A stretch of 64,000 bases of DNA, taken from NCBI RefSeq assembly GCF_027594865.1, contig NZ_CP089391.1, positions 7,842,501 to 7,906,500 of the forward strand, written 5' to 3'. A program made the position numbers and the translations under genes. This DNA is from Bradyrhizobium xenonodulans (lineage in GTDB: Bacteria > Pseudomonadota > Alphaproteobacteria > Rhizobiales > Xanthobacteraceae). Shown here in pieces: positions 55,635-64,000 of the stretch; position 1 is the first letter of the stretch, and every line of letters starts with the position of its first letter. The notes beneath the pieces were generated by a model. It was not told where the DNA came from. It made no database searches and was given only the letters and a program-made list of their open reading frames with translations.

Positions 55635-56137
55635 GATCTGGTGCTCCTTGATGTCGTGGTCAGAGTTGCGCCGGCGAATGACGCTGCCTGCAAGGCACCG
55701 CCGAACAGCTTTCGCCTCGCCGCATCGGTCGAGATGCCGGACTGGGCGCAGAGTTCCGAGAGGTCGAAGACGAAGCGCTCATGCGCGATCTTGTCGTCGC
55801 GAAAGGCGAAAGTGATGAACACCGGCAGCTCGGCGCGACGGCCGTTCGGCACGCCGCCGAAGCGATCGCCCGTCATCGTCATCCGGGCGGTGCCCCAGCA
55901 GACCAGCGTGTCGCTGGAATTGGCGTGGCCTTCCAGGGTGACGTTGTAATCGGGAAAGGACGTGAAGAAGCGCGTCAGGATGCGCTCGTTTTCAGCGAGC
56001 CCCTGGGCTCTGGTGCCGAACGCCGGCGTTTCCAGCACCATGTCCGGATGCAGGACCTTCAGCGCCGCAGCGACGTCCTGTCGGCTTTTCGCGATCGCCA
56101 GCTCCTCCGCCAGCTCGAACATGCGCTCGCCGTTCAT
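55631..56137 (-). CDS. SnoaL-like/nuclear transport factor 2-like protein
   Basis: 168 residues with a SnoaL/ester cyclase-like fold: ALKVLHPDMVLETPAFG, NERILTRFFTSFPDYNVTLEGH and FVTFAFRDDKIAHERF-type strands. Substrate unknown. AAGGAGG nine bases before ATG 56137 is a strong ribosome-binding site. First gene of the three-gene operon controlled, by position, by the divergent TetR protein. Confidence 0.82.
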   Translation of the reverse strand: MNGERMFELAEELAIAKSRQDVAAALKVLHPDMVLETPAFGTRAQGLAENERILTRFFTSFPDYNVTLEGHANSSDTLVCWGTARMTMTGDRFGGVPNGRRAELPVFITFAFRDDKIAHERFVFDLSELCAQSGISTDAARRKLFGGALQAASFAGATLTTTSRSTRS

Positions 56138-56170
56138 GGTCACGCCTCCTTTACATTCTTTATGTTTAAT

Positions 56171-56187
56171 ACATACATTATGTATGT
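56171..56187. promoter_or_regulatory. palindromic operator, candidate TetR site
   Basis: ACATACATTATGTATGT is a perfect inverted repeat of eight bases around one central base, set in an AT-rich island (about 56150-56195) within otherwise GC-rich DNA. It lies 34 bases upstream of the SnoaL-like gene start and 45 bases upstream of the TetR start at 56233, an ideal place for control of both divergent units. Confidence 0.75.
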
Positions 56188-56232
56188 CATATGCGGTTTG
56201 ATACCGGCGCGTCAAGCATTAGGTTGCGCGCG

Positions 56233-56844
56233 ATGCGGGCGAAGGAACCTCCGAAAAGTCGTCGGGAAGAGTACAGCGAGGCCACACGGCAGGCGCTGCT
56301 CGATGCCGGCCGCCAGGCGTTTGCGGCGAACGGATTTCAGGCCGCCGGCATGGAGGCGATCTCGCGGGCGGCGCGGGTCACGCGCGGCGCGTTCTACCAC
56401 CACTTCGAGGACAAGAAGGCGCTGTTCGACGCCGTGGTGGTCGCCATGCAGCGCGACGCGGCGGCCAGGATCGAGGCTGCGGCCCGGAATGAGCGCAAGG
56501 TTTGGGATCGTCTCAGCGCCGGCATCGAAGCCTATCTCGATGCCTGCGAAGAGCCGGACTATGCACGCATCGTGATCCAGGAAGCGCAGGCCGTGCTCGG
56601 CGAACCGCGTTATCGCGAAATCGAGGAGACCTATCCGACCGCGCTCCTGATCGCGACACTGCGTGCACTGAAGCGCGACGGCGAGCTCGACGCGGACGAC
56701 GTCGATCTGCTCAGCCGGATGATCGACGCCATGATCTGCAAGATCGGGCTGTTGTTGCCATACACAGACGATCCCGGGAAGCTGCGCAGGAACGGACAGA
56801 AGATCGTCGCGGCCGTGCTGGAGACCTTTCGCCGGAAGGTGTGA
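56233..56844 (+). CDS. TetR family transcriptional regulator
   Basis: 203 residues. The N-terminal HTH (about 15-62) has TRQALLDAGRQAFAANGF, GMEAISRAARVTRGAFYHHF and DKKALFDAV, a textbook TetR DNA-binding domain; the C-terminal ligand domain is not assignable. Upstream in-frame ATG 56191 would put the operator directly before the start and is disfavoured. Divergent from the aquaporin operon, which it most likely represses together with itself. Confidence 0.9.
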   Translation: MRAKEPPKSRREEYSEATRQALLDAGRQAFAANGFQAAGMEAISRAARVTRGAFYHHFEDKKALFDAVVVAMQRDAAARIEAAARNERKVWDRLSAGIEAYLDACEEPDYARIVIQEAQAVLGEPRYREIEETYPTALLIATLRALKRDGELDADDVDLLSRMIDAMICKIGLLLPYTDDPGKLRRNGQKIVAAVLETFRRKV

Positions 56845-56947
56845 AGCTGCCTGGCGCGCGTCGCCCTCGATCGCCGTTGCGACTCACCGCCCCTCTCGCA
56901 TAGGTTGCGGCCGATATTGCCGATCAAATTCGTCTTGGGGGAATACG

Positions 56948-57700
56948 ATGAATCGCCGTCACGCATTGAAGGCCCTGGCGGGTCTCGCGCTGTGTCCGCT
57001 CTGCAAGCCGGCTTTCGCCGCCGAAGGCGCGCATTGGAGCTATGAGGGCGCCGGCGGTCCGGCCAAATGGGGCGACCTCGATGCGGCCAACAAGGCCTGC
57101 GCGGTCGGCCTGCAACAATCCCCGATCGACGTCGAGGCGACGATCAAGTCGCAATTGCCCGCGCTGAAGCTGAACTGGGGCAAGAGCGCCGACACCATCG
57201 TCAACAACGGGCATACGATCCAGCTCAACTTCACCGAGGGCAGCACGCTCACGCTCGGCGACGTGAAGTACAAGCTGCTTCAGGTCCACTTCCACCGGCC
57301 GAGCGAGCACATGATCGGCGGCAAGAATTTTCCGATGGAAGCCCATTTCGTCCATCGCAACGATGCCGGCGGGCTCGCCGTGGTCGGCGTGCTGATGGCG
57401 GAAGGCAGGCCTAACGCGGCCTTCGGCAAGATCGTCAAGACCATGCCGGCCGCGGAGGGCCCTGCAGTGAAGGCCGACGCGACCATCGATCCTCACGCCC
57501 TGCTGCCGCACAAGCTCAGCTACTTCCGCTATCCCGGCTCGCTGACCACGCCGCCCTGCTCGGAGGTGGTGGAATGGCTACTGCTGACCGACCCGATCCA
57601 GGTGTCAGCGACCGATGTTGCCGCGTTCGCAAAGCTCTATCCGATGAACGCGCGCCCGGTGCAGAAGGACAACCGGCGCTTCGTGCTGCGCTCGATTTGA
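56948..57700 (+). CDS. alpha-type carbonic anhydrase
   Basis: A periplasmic zinc enzyme of 250 residues hydrating CO2. MNRRHALKALAGLALCPLCKPAFA is a signal sequence (RR followed by a hydrophobic core; Tat or Sec); zinc ligands are H114 and H116 (LLQVHFHRPSEH, given by position) and H133 (EAHFVH). SLTTPPCSEVVEW near the end is the conserved substrate-pocket motif. Monocistronic and convergent with lysS. Confidence 0.95.
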   Translation: MNRRHALKALAGLALCPLCKPAFAAEGAHWSYEGAGGPAKWGDLDAANKACAVGLQQSPIDVEATIKSQLPALKLNWGKSADTIVNNGHTIQLNFTEGSTLTLGDVKYKLLQVHFHRPSEHMIGGKNFPMEAHFVHRNDAGGLAVVGVLMAEGRPNAAFGKIVKTMPAAEGPAVKADATIDPHALLPHKLSYFRYPGSLTTPPCSEVVEWLLLTDPIQVSATDVAAFAKLYPMNARPVQKDNRRFVLRSI

Positions 57701-57821
57701 GGGGGGTAGTACTCACCGTGGCCGTTGCGGCGAAAGCCAGGACGACCGTGGGAGATGATAGCGCCCCTACGAGAATTATGTAGCCCGAAGCGAAAGGCCG
57801 CGCAAAGTACTTGCTGGCTCT

Positions 57822-60179
57822 TTAAGTCCTCTCTTTTGCCAAGCGCTTCGCTAAATCTGCCAAGCTCTTTTCGAGATCATGTTTCCAATCGGGAAAGGCA
57901 GAATACAACTCACTTTTGTCCGGATTTCTCCCCGCCAGCTTGTCGATATGGAACTTGGCTAAAAGTACGTCGCTTCGAATTTTCTTGTATTCATCCACTT
58001 GCAGTTTACCCGGGTCGTTTTTGACGCCAAGCTCTTGATCAAAGTCGACATATATAGAATTCAACCTGAGCTTCTCCGAAGCATCAATAGAATCTTTCAA
58101 CTGTTGCTTCAGACGTAATTCACCTGAATTATCCGACATTGAGTAAAGCGACTTCGTGATTACTTCAGCAAGATCCTTGGGATCATCGCTAAGCACAGTG
58201 GGCAGATGCTCAATCACCACAGAGGTCGCTTCGCGAACTTCGGGATCGTTTTCTCTTTCTCGCAAGAGCTCAAGCGCACCTACCGCGAAATCCAAAGCCT
58301 GCAACTTTCCGCTAAGGAAATGGAAGATGCCCGCCTTCTCGTGCTTGAAGTCGTGGCGGAAGATTTTCGAACGCGACTCTCGCTCTAAAAACTCCCAACA
58401 ATGCACTAGCATCCATTTCACCGATTCCTCGCGAGCCGCCATCATGAGATGGATTGCTGGGCCATAGAATGATTTTGCCGCAAGCAACTCTGCGGAATCA
58501 AACAAGCGACGAATGTTCGTCTCAATTGTCGCTTCCGCATCCTTCTGCGACAATCTTTCGTCAATCATTGCAATTGCGTTCTGCACGCCATACACCGCGA
58601 CGAAGGAGCCGAAGCGCGGGCCCTTCTCCTGGCCGAGCAGCACCTGATAGAGCATGTTGAACCAGTCGAGCGTGACGCCGGGACGGCCGTCCTTGCCCTT
58701 CTTGACCTGGTCGAGGAACGGCTCGCGGCGGCCGATCTCGTAGACGACATTCTGGATGTCCTCGGCGGAAGCGTCCTGCGGAAGCTGCGACAGCGCATCG
58801 CGCAGGTCCTGCAGCGCCGTGCGATCGGTCTCGGTCGGTTCGCGGAACGTCTTCGTCGGCGCCACGAAGTCGCGATAATAGTTGATCGCGTAGCCCACCA
58901 TCGCATCGAGCTTCGGATGGGTCTGCGGTGACACGCCGGGCCGATAGCGGCCAATGAAACCCCACAGCGTCTCGGCATTCTCCGCGTTCGACGACGACAC
59001 CAGCGTCAGCAGAAGCTGGAACGTGACAGGCATGTCGCCCTTCGGCGGGTTGCCATTATGGACATGCCAGACCGGATTGCCGAGCTGCTGCTTGGCGTCC
59101 TGCTTCGCAAAGCCGTCGATGAACTGCTGATAGTCGTCGACGTTGCGCGGGATGACGTCGAAGTACAGCCGCTTCGCGGCCTTCGGCTCGCGATACATGA
59201 ACAGCGACAGCGATTCCGGCGAGGCGTAGCGCAGCCATTCGTCGATGGTCAGGCCATTGCCCTTCGACTTCGAGATCTTCTGGCCCTTCTCGTCGAGGAA
59301 GAGCTCGTAATTGAAACCTTCCGGCGGCGTGGCGCCGAGCGCCCGCGCAATCGCACCTGACAGCTTCACGGAATCGATCAGGTCCTTGCCGGCCATCTCG
59401 TAGTCGACGCCGAGCGCGACCCAGCGCATCGCCCAGTCGGCCTTCCACTGGCATTTTACATTTCCGCCGGTGACAGGGGTTTCAACTTCCTGATTTGTGT
59501 CTGGATCGACATAGGTCACCGTGCCGGCCGCGACGTCGCGGCGGATCATCGGCACCTGCAGCACGACACCGGTGGTCTTGCTGATCGGCAGGAACGGCGA
59601 ATAGGTGGCGCGGCGATCAGGACCGAGCGTCGGCAGGATGATCGCCATGACCTTGTCGTAGGCGGCGAGCATCTTGAGCAGCGTCGCGTCGAAGCGGCCG
59701 GACGTATAGTAATCGGTCGAGCTGGCGAACTCGTAGTCGAAGCCGAAATGATCCAGAAACGCGCGCAGCCGCGCGTTGTTGTGGTGCCCGAACGAGGGGT
59801 ACTCGTTGGAGAACGGATCCGGCACCCGCGTCAGCGGCTTGCCGAGATGCGCGGCCAGCATCTCCTTGTTGGGGACGTTGTCGGGCACCTTGCGAAACCC
59901 GTCCATGTCGTCGGAGAACGCGAGCAGGCGCGTCTTGATCTTGTCCTCGGTCAGCACGCGAAAGGCATGGCGCACCATCGAGGTGCGGGCGACCTCGCCG
60001 AACGTGCCGATATGCGGCAGGCCGGACGGACCGTAGCCTGTCTCGAACAGCACCTCGTCCTTCGGGCTCTTCTTCAGCCGCGCGACAATGGCCTTTGCCT
60101 GCTCGAACGGCCAGGCATTGGATTGTTCGGCGAGCGCACGAAGATCGCTCGGGTTCATGCTGGGATCGATAACGGACAT
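57822..60179 (-). CDS. lysS: class I lysyl-tRNA synthetase fused to an AbiV-like HEPN domain
   Basis: One open frame of 785 residues. Residues 1 to about 540 are a complete class I LysRS (HIGH variant PHIGT at 55-59, KISKS at 301-305) that charges tRNA-Lys; normal members end about here. Residues about 550-785 carry AbiV-family features: [17 protein letters not shown] (562-578), REESVKWML (583-591), an Rx4H HEPN motif R608-HDFK-H613, and YVDFD (710-714). AbiV proteins confer abortive phage infection in Lactococcus. The DNA of the 3' part is much AT-richer. ATG 60179 has CGGAGG upstream. Synthetase call certain; AbiV call strong; joint function inferred. Confidence 0.93.
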   Translation of the reverse strand: MSVIDPSMNPSDLRALAEQSNAWPFEQAKAIVARLKKSPKDEVLFETGYGPSGLPHIGTFGEVARTSMVRHAFRVLTEDKIKTRLLAFSDDMDGFRKVPDNVPNKEMLAAHLGKPLTRVPDPFSNEYPSFGHHNNARLRAFLDHFGFDYEFASSTDYYTSGRFDATLLKMLAAYDKVMAIILPTLGPDRRATYSPFLPISKTTGVVLQVPMIRRDVAAGTVTYVDPDTNQEVETPVTGGNVKCQWKADWAMRWVALGVDYEMAGKDLIDSVKLSGAIARALGATPPEGFNYELFLDEKGQKISKSKGNGLTIDEWLRYASPESLSLFMYREPKAAKRLYFDVIPRNVDDYQQFIDGFAKQDAKQQLGNPVWHVHNGNPPKGDMPVTFQLLLTLVSSSNAENAETLWGFIGRYRPGVSPQTHPKLDAMVGYAINYYRDFVAPTKTFREPTETDRTALQDLRDALSQLPQDASAEDIQNVVYEIGRREPFLDQVKKGKDGRPGVTLDWFNMLYQVLLGQEKGPRFGSFVAVYGVQNAIAMIDERLSQKDAEATIETNIRRLFDSAELLAAKSFYGPAIHLMMAAREESVKWMLVHCWEFLERESRSKIFRHDFKHEKAGIFHFLSGKLQALDFAVGALELLRERENDPEVREATSVVIEHLPTVLSDDPKDLAEVITKSLYSMSDNSGELRLKQQLKDSIDASEKLRLNSIYVDFDQELGVKNDPGKLQVDEYKKIRSDVLLAKFHIDKLAGRNPDKSELYSAFPDWKHDLEKSLADLAKRLAKERT

Positions 60180-60258
60180 CAAGAAGGGCCTCCGGGCCGC
60201 GGAAAATAGCGATTTCCGGGCAGAATGCAAAAGTTGCGAGCAACTATCGCGGAATCGT

Positions 60259-60336
60259 GGGGTGGGCAAAGCGAAGCGTGCCCACCACGTTTAAGGACGG
60301 TGGGCACGGCGCTCACGCGCCTTTGCCCACCCTACG
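60259..60336. repeat. palindromic intergenic repeat, family C, copy C2
   Basis: Contains gtgggcaaagcgaagcgtgc and its counterpart ggtgggcacggcgctcacgc followed by ctttgcccaccctacg; ends pair as in C1 at 44185. It lies between a substrate-binding-protein gene and lysS, both on the minus strand. Confidence 0.88.
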
Positions 60337-60363
60337 CCAGCTCGCTCGCCGCGAGCAGCGAAG

Positions 60364-61299
60364 CTAGAACGGGCTCACCGAGAAATACCGCAGCCACAGA
60401 TCGGTGTAGCGCCCCTTCTCCCAGACGCGGAACAGGGCCCAGTTCAGGGCCTGGCGCAGCACGTCGTTGCCCTTGCGCACGGCGATGCCGATGCCTTCGC
60501 CGAAGAAGCGGCTTTCGACGAAGGGGCCGCCGGAGAAGGCACAGCAATCGCCGGAATCGGTGCCGTTGATCCAGAACGCGAGCGAGATGGCGTCGCCGAA
60601 GATGAAATCGACCTCGCCCTTGCGCAAGGCGGTGCGGAGCGCATCGTCATTGGGATAGCCATGCAGCTCGGCGTCGGTGAACATCGCCTTCAGATACGCC
60701 TCATGCGCGGAGCCCGCGATGACGCCGACCTTCTTGCCCTCGAGATATTCGGGCCGGATCTCCGGCATCACCGCGTCCTTGCGCGAGGCGAAGCGCGCCG
60801 GCACGCGGTAATAAGGATCGGTGAAATCGACGCGGGCGCGGAGCTGCGGGCTCACCGCCATCGAGGCGATGATGGCATCGCCCCGGTTGGAGGAGAGCGC
60901 GTCGACCAGCGTCTCGAAGCGGCGCATCTGCACCGTGCAGGTGACCTTGATCTCCTCGCACAGGCTGCGAGCGAGATCGACGTTGAAGCCGGCCGGATTG
61001 CCGTCGGCGCCGGTGTAGTTGAACGGCGGGTAGTCGGTCTCGGTCAGGAAGCGGATCACGGTCAGGCGCGACAGGTCCGGCCGCTCCGGCCGCCGCCGCG
61101 GGTCCCAGAAGCCGGGCACGGCCTGGGGAGCCGCCTGGGGTGCGACCTGCGGCGTCGCCTGGGGGGCCAGCGGGGGCTGCTTGGCTGGGGCTTGGGCCTG
61201 CGCGCCGGGCAGGCCCGCGAGCAGGCAAATGCCGACGGCCAGCCCTGTCAGCAAGCCACGGGCAGATTTGGACGATTTCGCCTGTTGCGATGGAGCCAT
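60364..61299 (-). CDS. orphan amino-acid-type ABC substrate-binding protein
   Basis: A family 3 periplasmic binding protein of 311 residues with a signal peptide (about 1-36), a Pro/Ala/Gln low-complexity linker (PQATPQVAPQAAPQAVP), then ETDYPPFNYTGADGNPAGFN and DAIIASMAVSPQLRARVDFT. Transporter partners are absent, so it serves a distant ABC system or signals directly. Two adjacent cysteines (CC) occur near residue 250. Confidence 0.9.
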   Translation of the reverse strand: MAPSQQAKSSKSARGLLTGLAVGICLLAGLPGAQAQAPAKQPPLAPQATPQVAPQAAPQAVPGFWDPRRRPERPDLSRLTVIRFLTETDYPPFNYTGADGNPAGFNVDLARSLCEEIKVTCTVQMRRFETLVDALSSNRGDAIIASMAVSPQLRARVDFTDPYYRVPARFASRKDAVMPEIRPEYLEGKKVGVIAGSAHEAYLKAMFTDAELHGYPNDDALRTALRKGEVDFIFGDAISLAFWINGTDSGDCCAFSGGPFVESRFFGEGIGIAVRKGNDVLRQALNWALFRVWEKGRYTDLWLRYFSVSPF

Positions 61300-61415
61300 C
61301 GGCCGGAAATGAACGAATTTCGTTGAGATCGGAGGGCCTTATAGACCATCCCGCCGGGAACGCGAGCGCCGATTATGGCCTGGGTGTGGGTCTCTCGGCC
61401 GCCGTGCCGGCTAGA

Positions 61416-62006
61416 TCAGAGATACCGCTTCAGGTCCGCCGCGGCCTCTTCCGGGGTCCGCTTCAAATTGAACGGCGAGACGAAGCGGCCGTCGCGGTCC
61501 ATCAGGTAGATCAACGCGGTGTGGTCCATGGTGTAGTCGCCGTCCTTGGTCGGGACCTTCTTGGCGTAGACCCGGTAGGAGGTGATCACCTTGGCGGTCT
61601 CGGCGGGATCGCCGCTGAGGCCTTCGAGATGCGGATCGAAGCTCGACAGATAATCCTTCATCGTCGCCGGGGTGTCGCGCTCGGGGTCGACCGAGATGAA
61701 GACGGCATTGACCTTGTCGGCGTCCTTGCCCATCGCGCGCAACACTTCCGAGATCTCGAACAGTGAGGTCGGGCAGACATCGGGGCAATGGGTGTAGCCG
61801 AAGAAAATCAGGGTCGGCTTGCCCTTCAGGTCCTTGTCGGTGACGGCCTTGCCGGTCTGGTCGGTGAGCTGGAACGGACCGCCGATCGCGGCCGGCTGCG
61901 CCACCTTGCTGACCCCGCCCATGGCCCAGAACATGATCAAGAGCCCGAGGACGAGGCTTGCGGCGAAGGCGGTTGCGATCACCAGCGGACGGGCGGCGGA
62001 GCTCAT
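61416..62006 (-). CDS. SCO1/SenC family copper chaperone
   Basis: A membrane-anchored thioredoxin-fold protein of 196 residues that delivers copper to the CuA site of cytochrome oxidase or handles redox stress. The CxxxC motif is C74-PDV-C78 and the metal histidine is H162 (DHTALIYLMD); TM anchor about 8-28. It precedes, on the same strand, no oxidase gene but shares the unit with a 64-residue membrane protein upstream. Confidence 0.93.
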   Translation of the reverse strand: MSSAARPLVIATAFAASLVLGLLIMFWAMGGVSKVAQPAAIGGPFQLTDQTGKAVTDKDLKGKPTLIFFGYTHCPDVCPTSLFEISEVLRAMGKDADKVNAVFISVDPERDTPATMKDYLSSFDPHLEGLSGDPAETAKVITSYRVYAKKVPTKDGDYTMDHTALIYLMDRDGRFVSPFNLKRTPEEAAADLKRYL

Positions 62007-62030
62007 GGGCGGAAAACTTCCTGTCGCGGA

Positions 62031-62225
62031 TCAGAAGCAGGCGGCAAAGCCGGTCCTGATCATTTCGAAGAACACCTGGCTGCCGTAGTGGAACCAGAGC
62101 GCGAGCGCGCCGAGCACGAGCAGCCCGCCGGCACCTGCGCCGGCCAACAGCAGCACGGACGGCGTCCGGGCGGCAGTGGGCGAATTGTCCTGTAGCTGAT
62201 GGGCCGGATGCACTGGTTGAGCCAT
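62031..62225 (-). CDS. small single-span membrane protein
   Basis: 64 residues with one transmembrane helix (about 22-44, SVLLLAGAGAGGLLVLGALAL) after a His/Gln-rich tail. Start at ATG 62225, 24 bases before the SCO gene start in the same direction. A subunit or assembly partner for the copper system is possible; no family is recognised. Confidence 0.6.
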   Translation of the reverse strand: MAQPVHPAHQLQDNSPTAARTPSVLLLAGAGAGGLLVLGALALWFHYGSQVFFEMIRTGFAACF

Positions 62226-62334
62226 GGCAATGATCGGGGCGAAGGCCCCGGTTCCCACGCTGTCAGATAAGCTTTGGCCCGCCTGCGGGCAAGGCGCCGC
62301 TGGCGGGCCAAACCATCCCGTCAGGCCGGGACTA

Positions 62335-62856
62335 TCAGTGCAGGAGCTGGCCCCGGGCGGATTCGAGCTGGTCCGCTTGCGGGAGAGGCCGGCGCGACGG
62401 CTTGATCGTCGAGGCCTGCGCGTCCAGGTAGCAGGGCTTGTACATGGCCTGCAGCTGCCTGCCCTTCAGGAACAGCATATGCGGGGTGAGGCCGCCGCGC
62501 TGGTTGATCCAGCGCCTCACCTGCGAGGGGTACATCGCATAGAGCATCTGGGTTGCTTCGGCGTTGGTGATGGCACGGCCGTTGGTGCCGAAATCCCAGG
62601 CGGCGTGGAAGCCGAGCGTTGCGCTCGAGGTCACGCAGATGCGGTCATGCGGGATGGCGCCGAGGACGATGGTGCAGGCCGAGGCACAGAGGCCGTCGAT
62701 GATGACGGTTTCGCCTGACTGGCGCAGATCCTGGTATTTGTCGACGTAGGTTCCAATCCGGCCGCCGCGGTCGTCTGCGATCCGAACCACCGCGTGAGAA
62801 GCCCCCATGCAAGCGATCAGGAGAACCGCCGCAAGCAACCCCGTCAGAACCTTCAT
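62335..62856 (-). CDS. secreted ClpP/crotonase-like hypothetical protein (COG3904-like)
   Basis: A 173-residue protein with a signal peptide (about 1-22) and the core ETVIIDGLCASACTIVLG and LGFHAAWDFG, resembling periplasmic proteins with a ClpP-like fold where S59 would be the nucleophile and H84 the base (numbering approximate). Catalysis is not proven. Four cysteines remain in the mature part. Transcribed as a single gene. Confidence 0.65.
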   Translation of the reverse strand: MKVLTGLLAAVLLIACMGASHAVVRIADDRGGRIGTYVDKYQDLRQSGETVIIDGLCASACTIVLGAIPHDRICVTSSATLGFHAAWDFGTNGRAITNAEATQMLYAMYPSQVRRWINQRGGLTPHMLFLKGRQLQAMYKPCYLDAQASTIKPSRRPLPQADQLESARGQLLH

Positions 62857-63122
62857 TGTCCCCCGCCCCGGTCGAATTCGAATCTGCGTGTCAGGTGGTG
62901 ATGCACAGCTAGCGTCTGTCGTAACCAAGGTTTTGTCTAGGCAGGCCGGCTCGCTCAAAACAAATTCAAATCCAGTGTTGCGTCCGCGCTGCACTCGGCC
63001 AGTCTCTATCCCAAAGTGGAACAAGTTAATGATGTCTTGCGCGCCACACCCTTGATCTCAGTTACAACCGCTGGCTTCAATCCGGGCAACTACAGGGGCG
63101 GAACCGATGGAGGGGGAAACAC

Positions 63123-64000
63123 ATGACTGAAGAGACGGACGTCATCGTCGTCGGCGCCGGACTATCGGGACTCGTTGCCGCAACCGAGATCGCGGATGCG
63201 GGCAAGCGCGTGGTCGTGGTCGATCAGGAGGGCGAGCAGTCGCTCGGCGGCCAGGCGTTCTGGTCGTTCGGCGGATTGTTCCTGGTTGATTCGCCGGAGC
63301 AGCGCCGGCTCGGCATCAAGGACTCCTTCGATCTCGCGATGCAGGACTGGCTCGGCACCGCCGGCTTCGACCGCGACGAGGATTTCTGGCCGCGCCAATG
63401 GGCCGAGGCCTATGTGGCGTTCGCAGCCGGCGAGAAGCGCGACTGGCTGCGCGCGATGGGCCATCGCATCTTCCCCGTGGTCGGCTGGGCCGAGCGCGGC
63501 GGCTATGACGCGATGGGCCACGGCAATTCGGTGCCGCGCTTCCACGTCACTTGGGGTACCGGCCCCGGCATCGTCGAGCCGTTCGAGCGCCGCGCACGCG
63601 AGGCGATGAAGAGCGGCCGGCTGAGCTTCAAATTTCGTCACCGCGTCGATGCGCTGTCCATCACCAACGGAACGGTGGATGGCGTCAGCGGCGCCGTGCT
63701 CGCGCCCGACGCTATCGAGCGCGGCAAGAGCTCCTCGCGAACCGTGGTCGGCGAGTTCGCGCTGAAGGCGCAGGCCGTGATCGTGGCGTCCGGCGGCATC
63801 GGCGGCAATCACGAGCTGGTGCGACAGAACTGGCCGAAGCGACTCGGCGAGCCGCCGAAATTCATGATCTCCGGCGTGCCCGAGCACGTCGATGGCCGCA
63901 TGATCGGCATCACCGAGAAATCAGGCGCGCGGCTGATCAACCGCGACCGCATGTGGCACTACGTCGAGGGCATCCAGAACTGGTCGCCGATCTGGCCGCG
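63123..64000 (+). CDS. FAD-binding dehydrogenase, 3-ketosteroid dehydrogenase-like (3'-truncated by window)
   Basis: An open frame from ATG 63123 (GGAGGGGGAAACAC upstream) to the right edge, 292 residues visible. The FAD motif VIVVGAGLSGLVAATEIADAG (described by position 7-27) and FGGLFL, ATGGIGGN-like VASGGIGGNHELV follow, as in KsdD-type flavoproteins and urocanate/fumarate-reductase-like dehydrogenases. The substrate cannot be set from the part seen. Confidence 0.82.
   Translation, partial: MTEETDVIVVGAGLSGLVAATEIADAGKRVVVVDQEGEQSLGGQAFWSFGGLFLVDSPEQRRLGIKDSFDLAMQDWLGTAGFDRDEDFWPRQWAEAYVAFAAGEKRDWLRAMGHRIFPVVGWAERGGYDAMGHGNSVPRFHVTWGTGPGIVEPFERRAREAMKSGRLSFKFRHRVDALSITNGTVDGVSGAVLAPDAIERGKSSSRTVVGEFALKAQAVIVASGGIGGNHELVRQNWPKRLGEPPKFMISGVPEHVDGRMIGITEKSGARLINRDRMWHYVEGIQNWSPIWP

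Noticed and set aside
57701..57821. Duplicated end of lysS expected if an element had inserted at its 3' end
   Set aside because: No copy of the VQNxIAMID coding block or matching DNA was found beside the carbonic anhydrase gene.

Overview
The window is a 64-kb, GC-rich, gene-dense stretch of an alphaproteobacterial chromosome, most likely Bradyrhizobium or a close Nitrobacteraceae relative. The support is the housekeeping set (dapD/dapE, def-fmt-truA, SRP RNA beside dnaX-ybaB-recR, class I lysyl-tRNA synthetase), the four-gene ligase-associated DNA-repair set, and the many palindromic intergenic repeats. No rRNA, tRNA, insertion sequence, prophage or CRISPR array was found. It is mostly core genome with small accessory patches.

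Layout. 1-7.5 kb: end of a HAD nucleotidase, lysine/DAP genes dapD and dapE around a DUF805 membrane protein, a minus-strand def-fmt-truA group, then rmuC. 7.5-13 kb: a GIY-YIG nuclease gene bordered by repeats, an AmpG-like permease, then dnaX-ybaB-recR with the 4.5S RNA gene upstream. 13-20.7 kb: a polar amino-acid-type ABC transporter run together with an SDR protein and an MLE-type cycloisomerase, then HIT, nudC, a PfkB kinase and an Lrp regulator. 20.8-26 kb: an OmpR-type two-component system divergent from two small secreted proteins and a sterol-desaturase-like enzyme, then a phosphomannomutase. 26-32.7 kb: an MntA/HepT toxin-antitoxin pair, a retropepsin-like protease, hrpB, UDP-glucose dehydrogenase and an acyltransferase. 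32.9-40.5 kb: polA, two LysE exporters, a GST, pyrE and secreted or hypothetical proteins. 40.5-49.3 kb: the repair genes pdeM and lhr-like helicase (minus) and exonuclease and ATP-dependent ligase (plus), split by an orphan substrate-binding protein and a methyltransferase, with a LexA-type box beside pdeM. 49.6-57.7 kb: metallo-hydrolase, MATE pump, pyrD, an S24-like regulator, an aquaporin/DUF3237/SnoaL operon divergent from a TetR gene, and an alpha carbonic anhydrase. 57.8-64 kb: lysS, a substrate-binding protein, a SCO copper protein, and the start of an FAD dehydrogenase.

The most unusual locus is lysS (57822-60179). One uninterrupted reading frame encodes a complete class I lysyl-tRNA synthetase followed by about 240 residues that read as an AbiV-type HEPN abortive-infection domain. 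The DNA of this 3' part is clearly AT-richer than the rest. Because other HEPN anticodon nucleases (PrrC, RloC) are known to cleave tRNA-Lys, a HEPN domain joined to the enzyme that binds tRNA-Lys could be a defence or stress switch; that role is inference. Other notable points are a DNA polymerase I whose proofreading site has lost its metal ligands, a GIY-YIG gene that starts exactly where half of a dispersed palindrome stops, arm covariation in that palindrome family, a four-unit 24-bp tandem repeat upstream of rmuC, and a HepT toxin with a displaced catalytic arginine.
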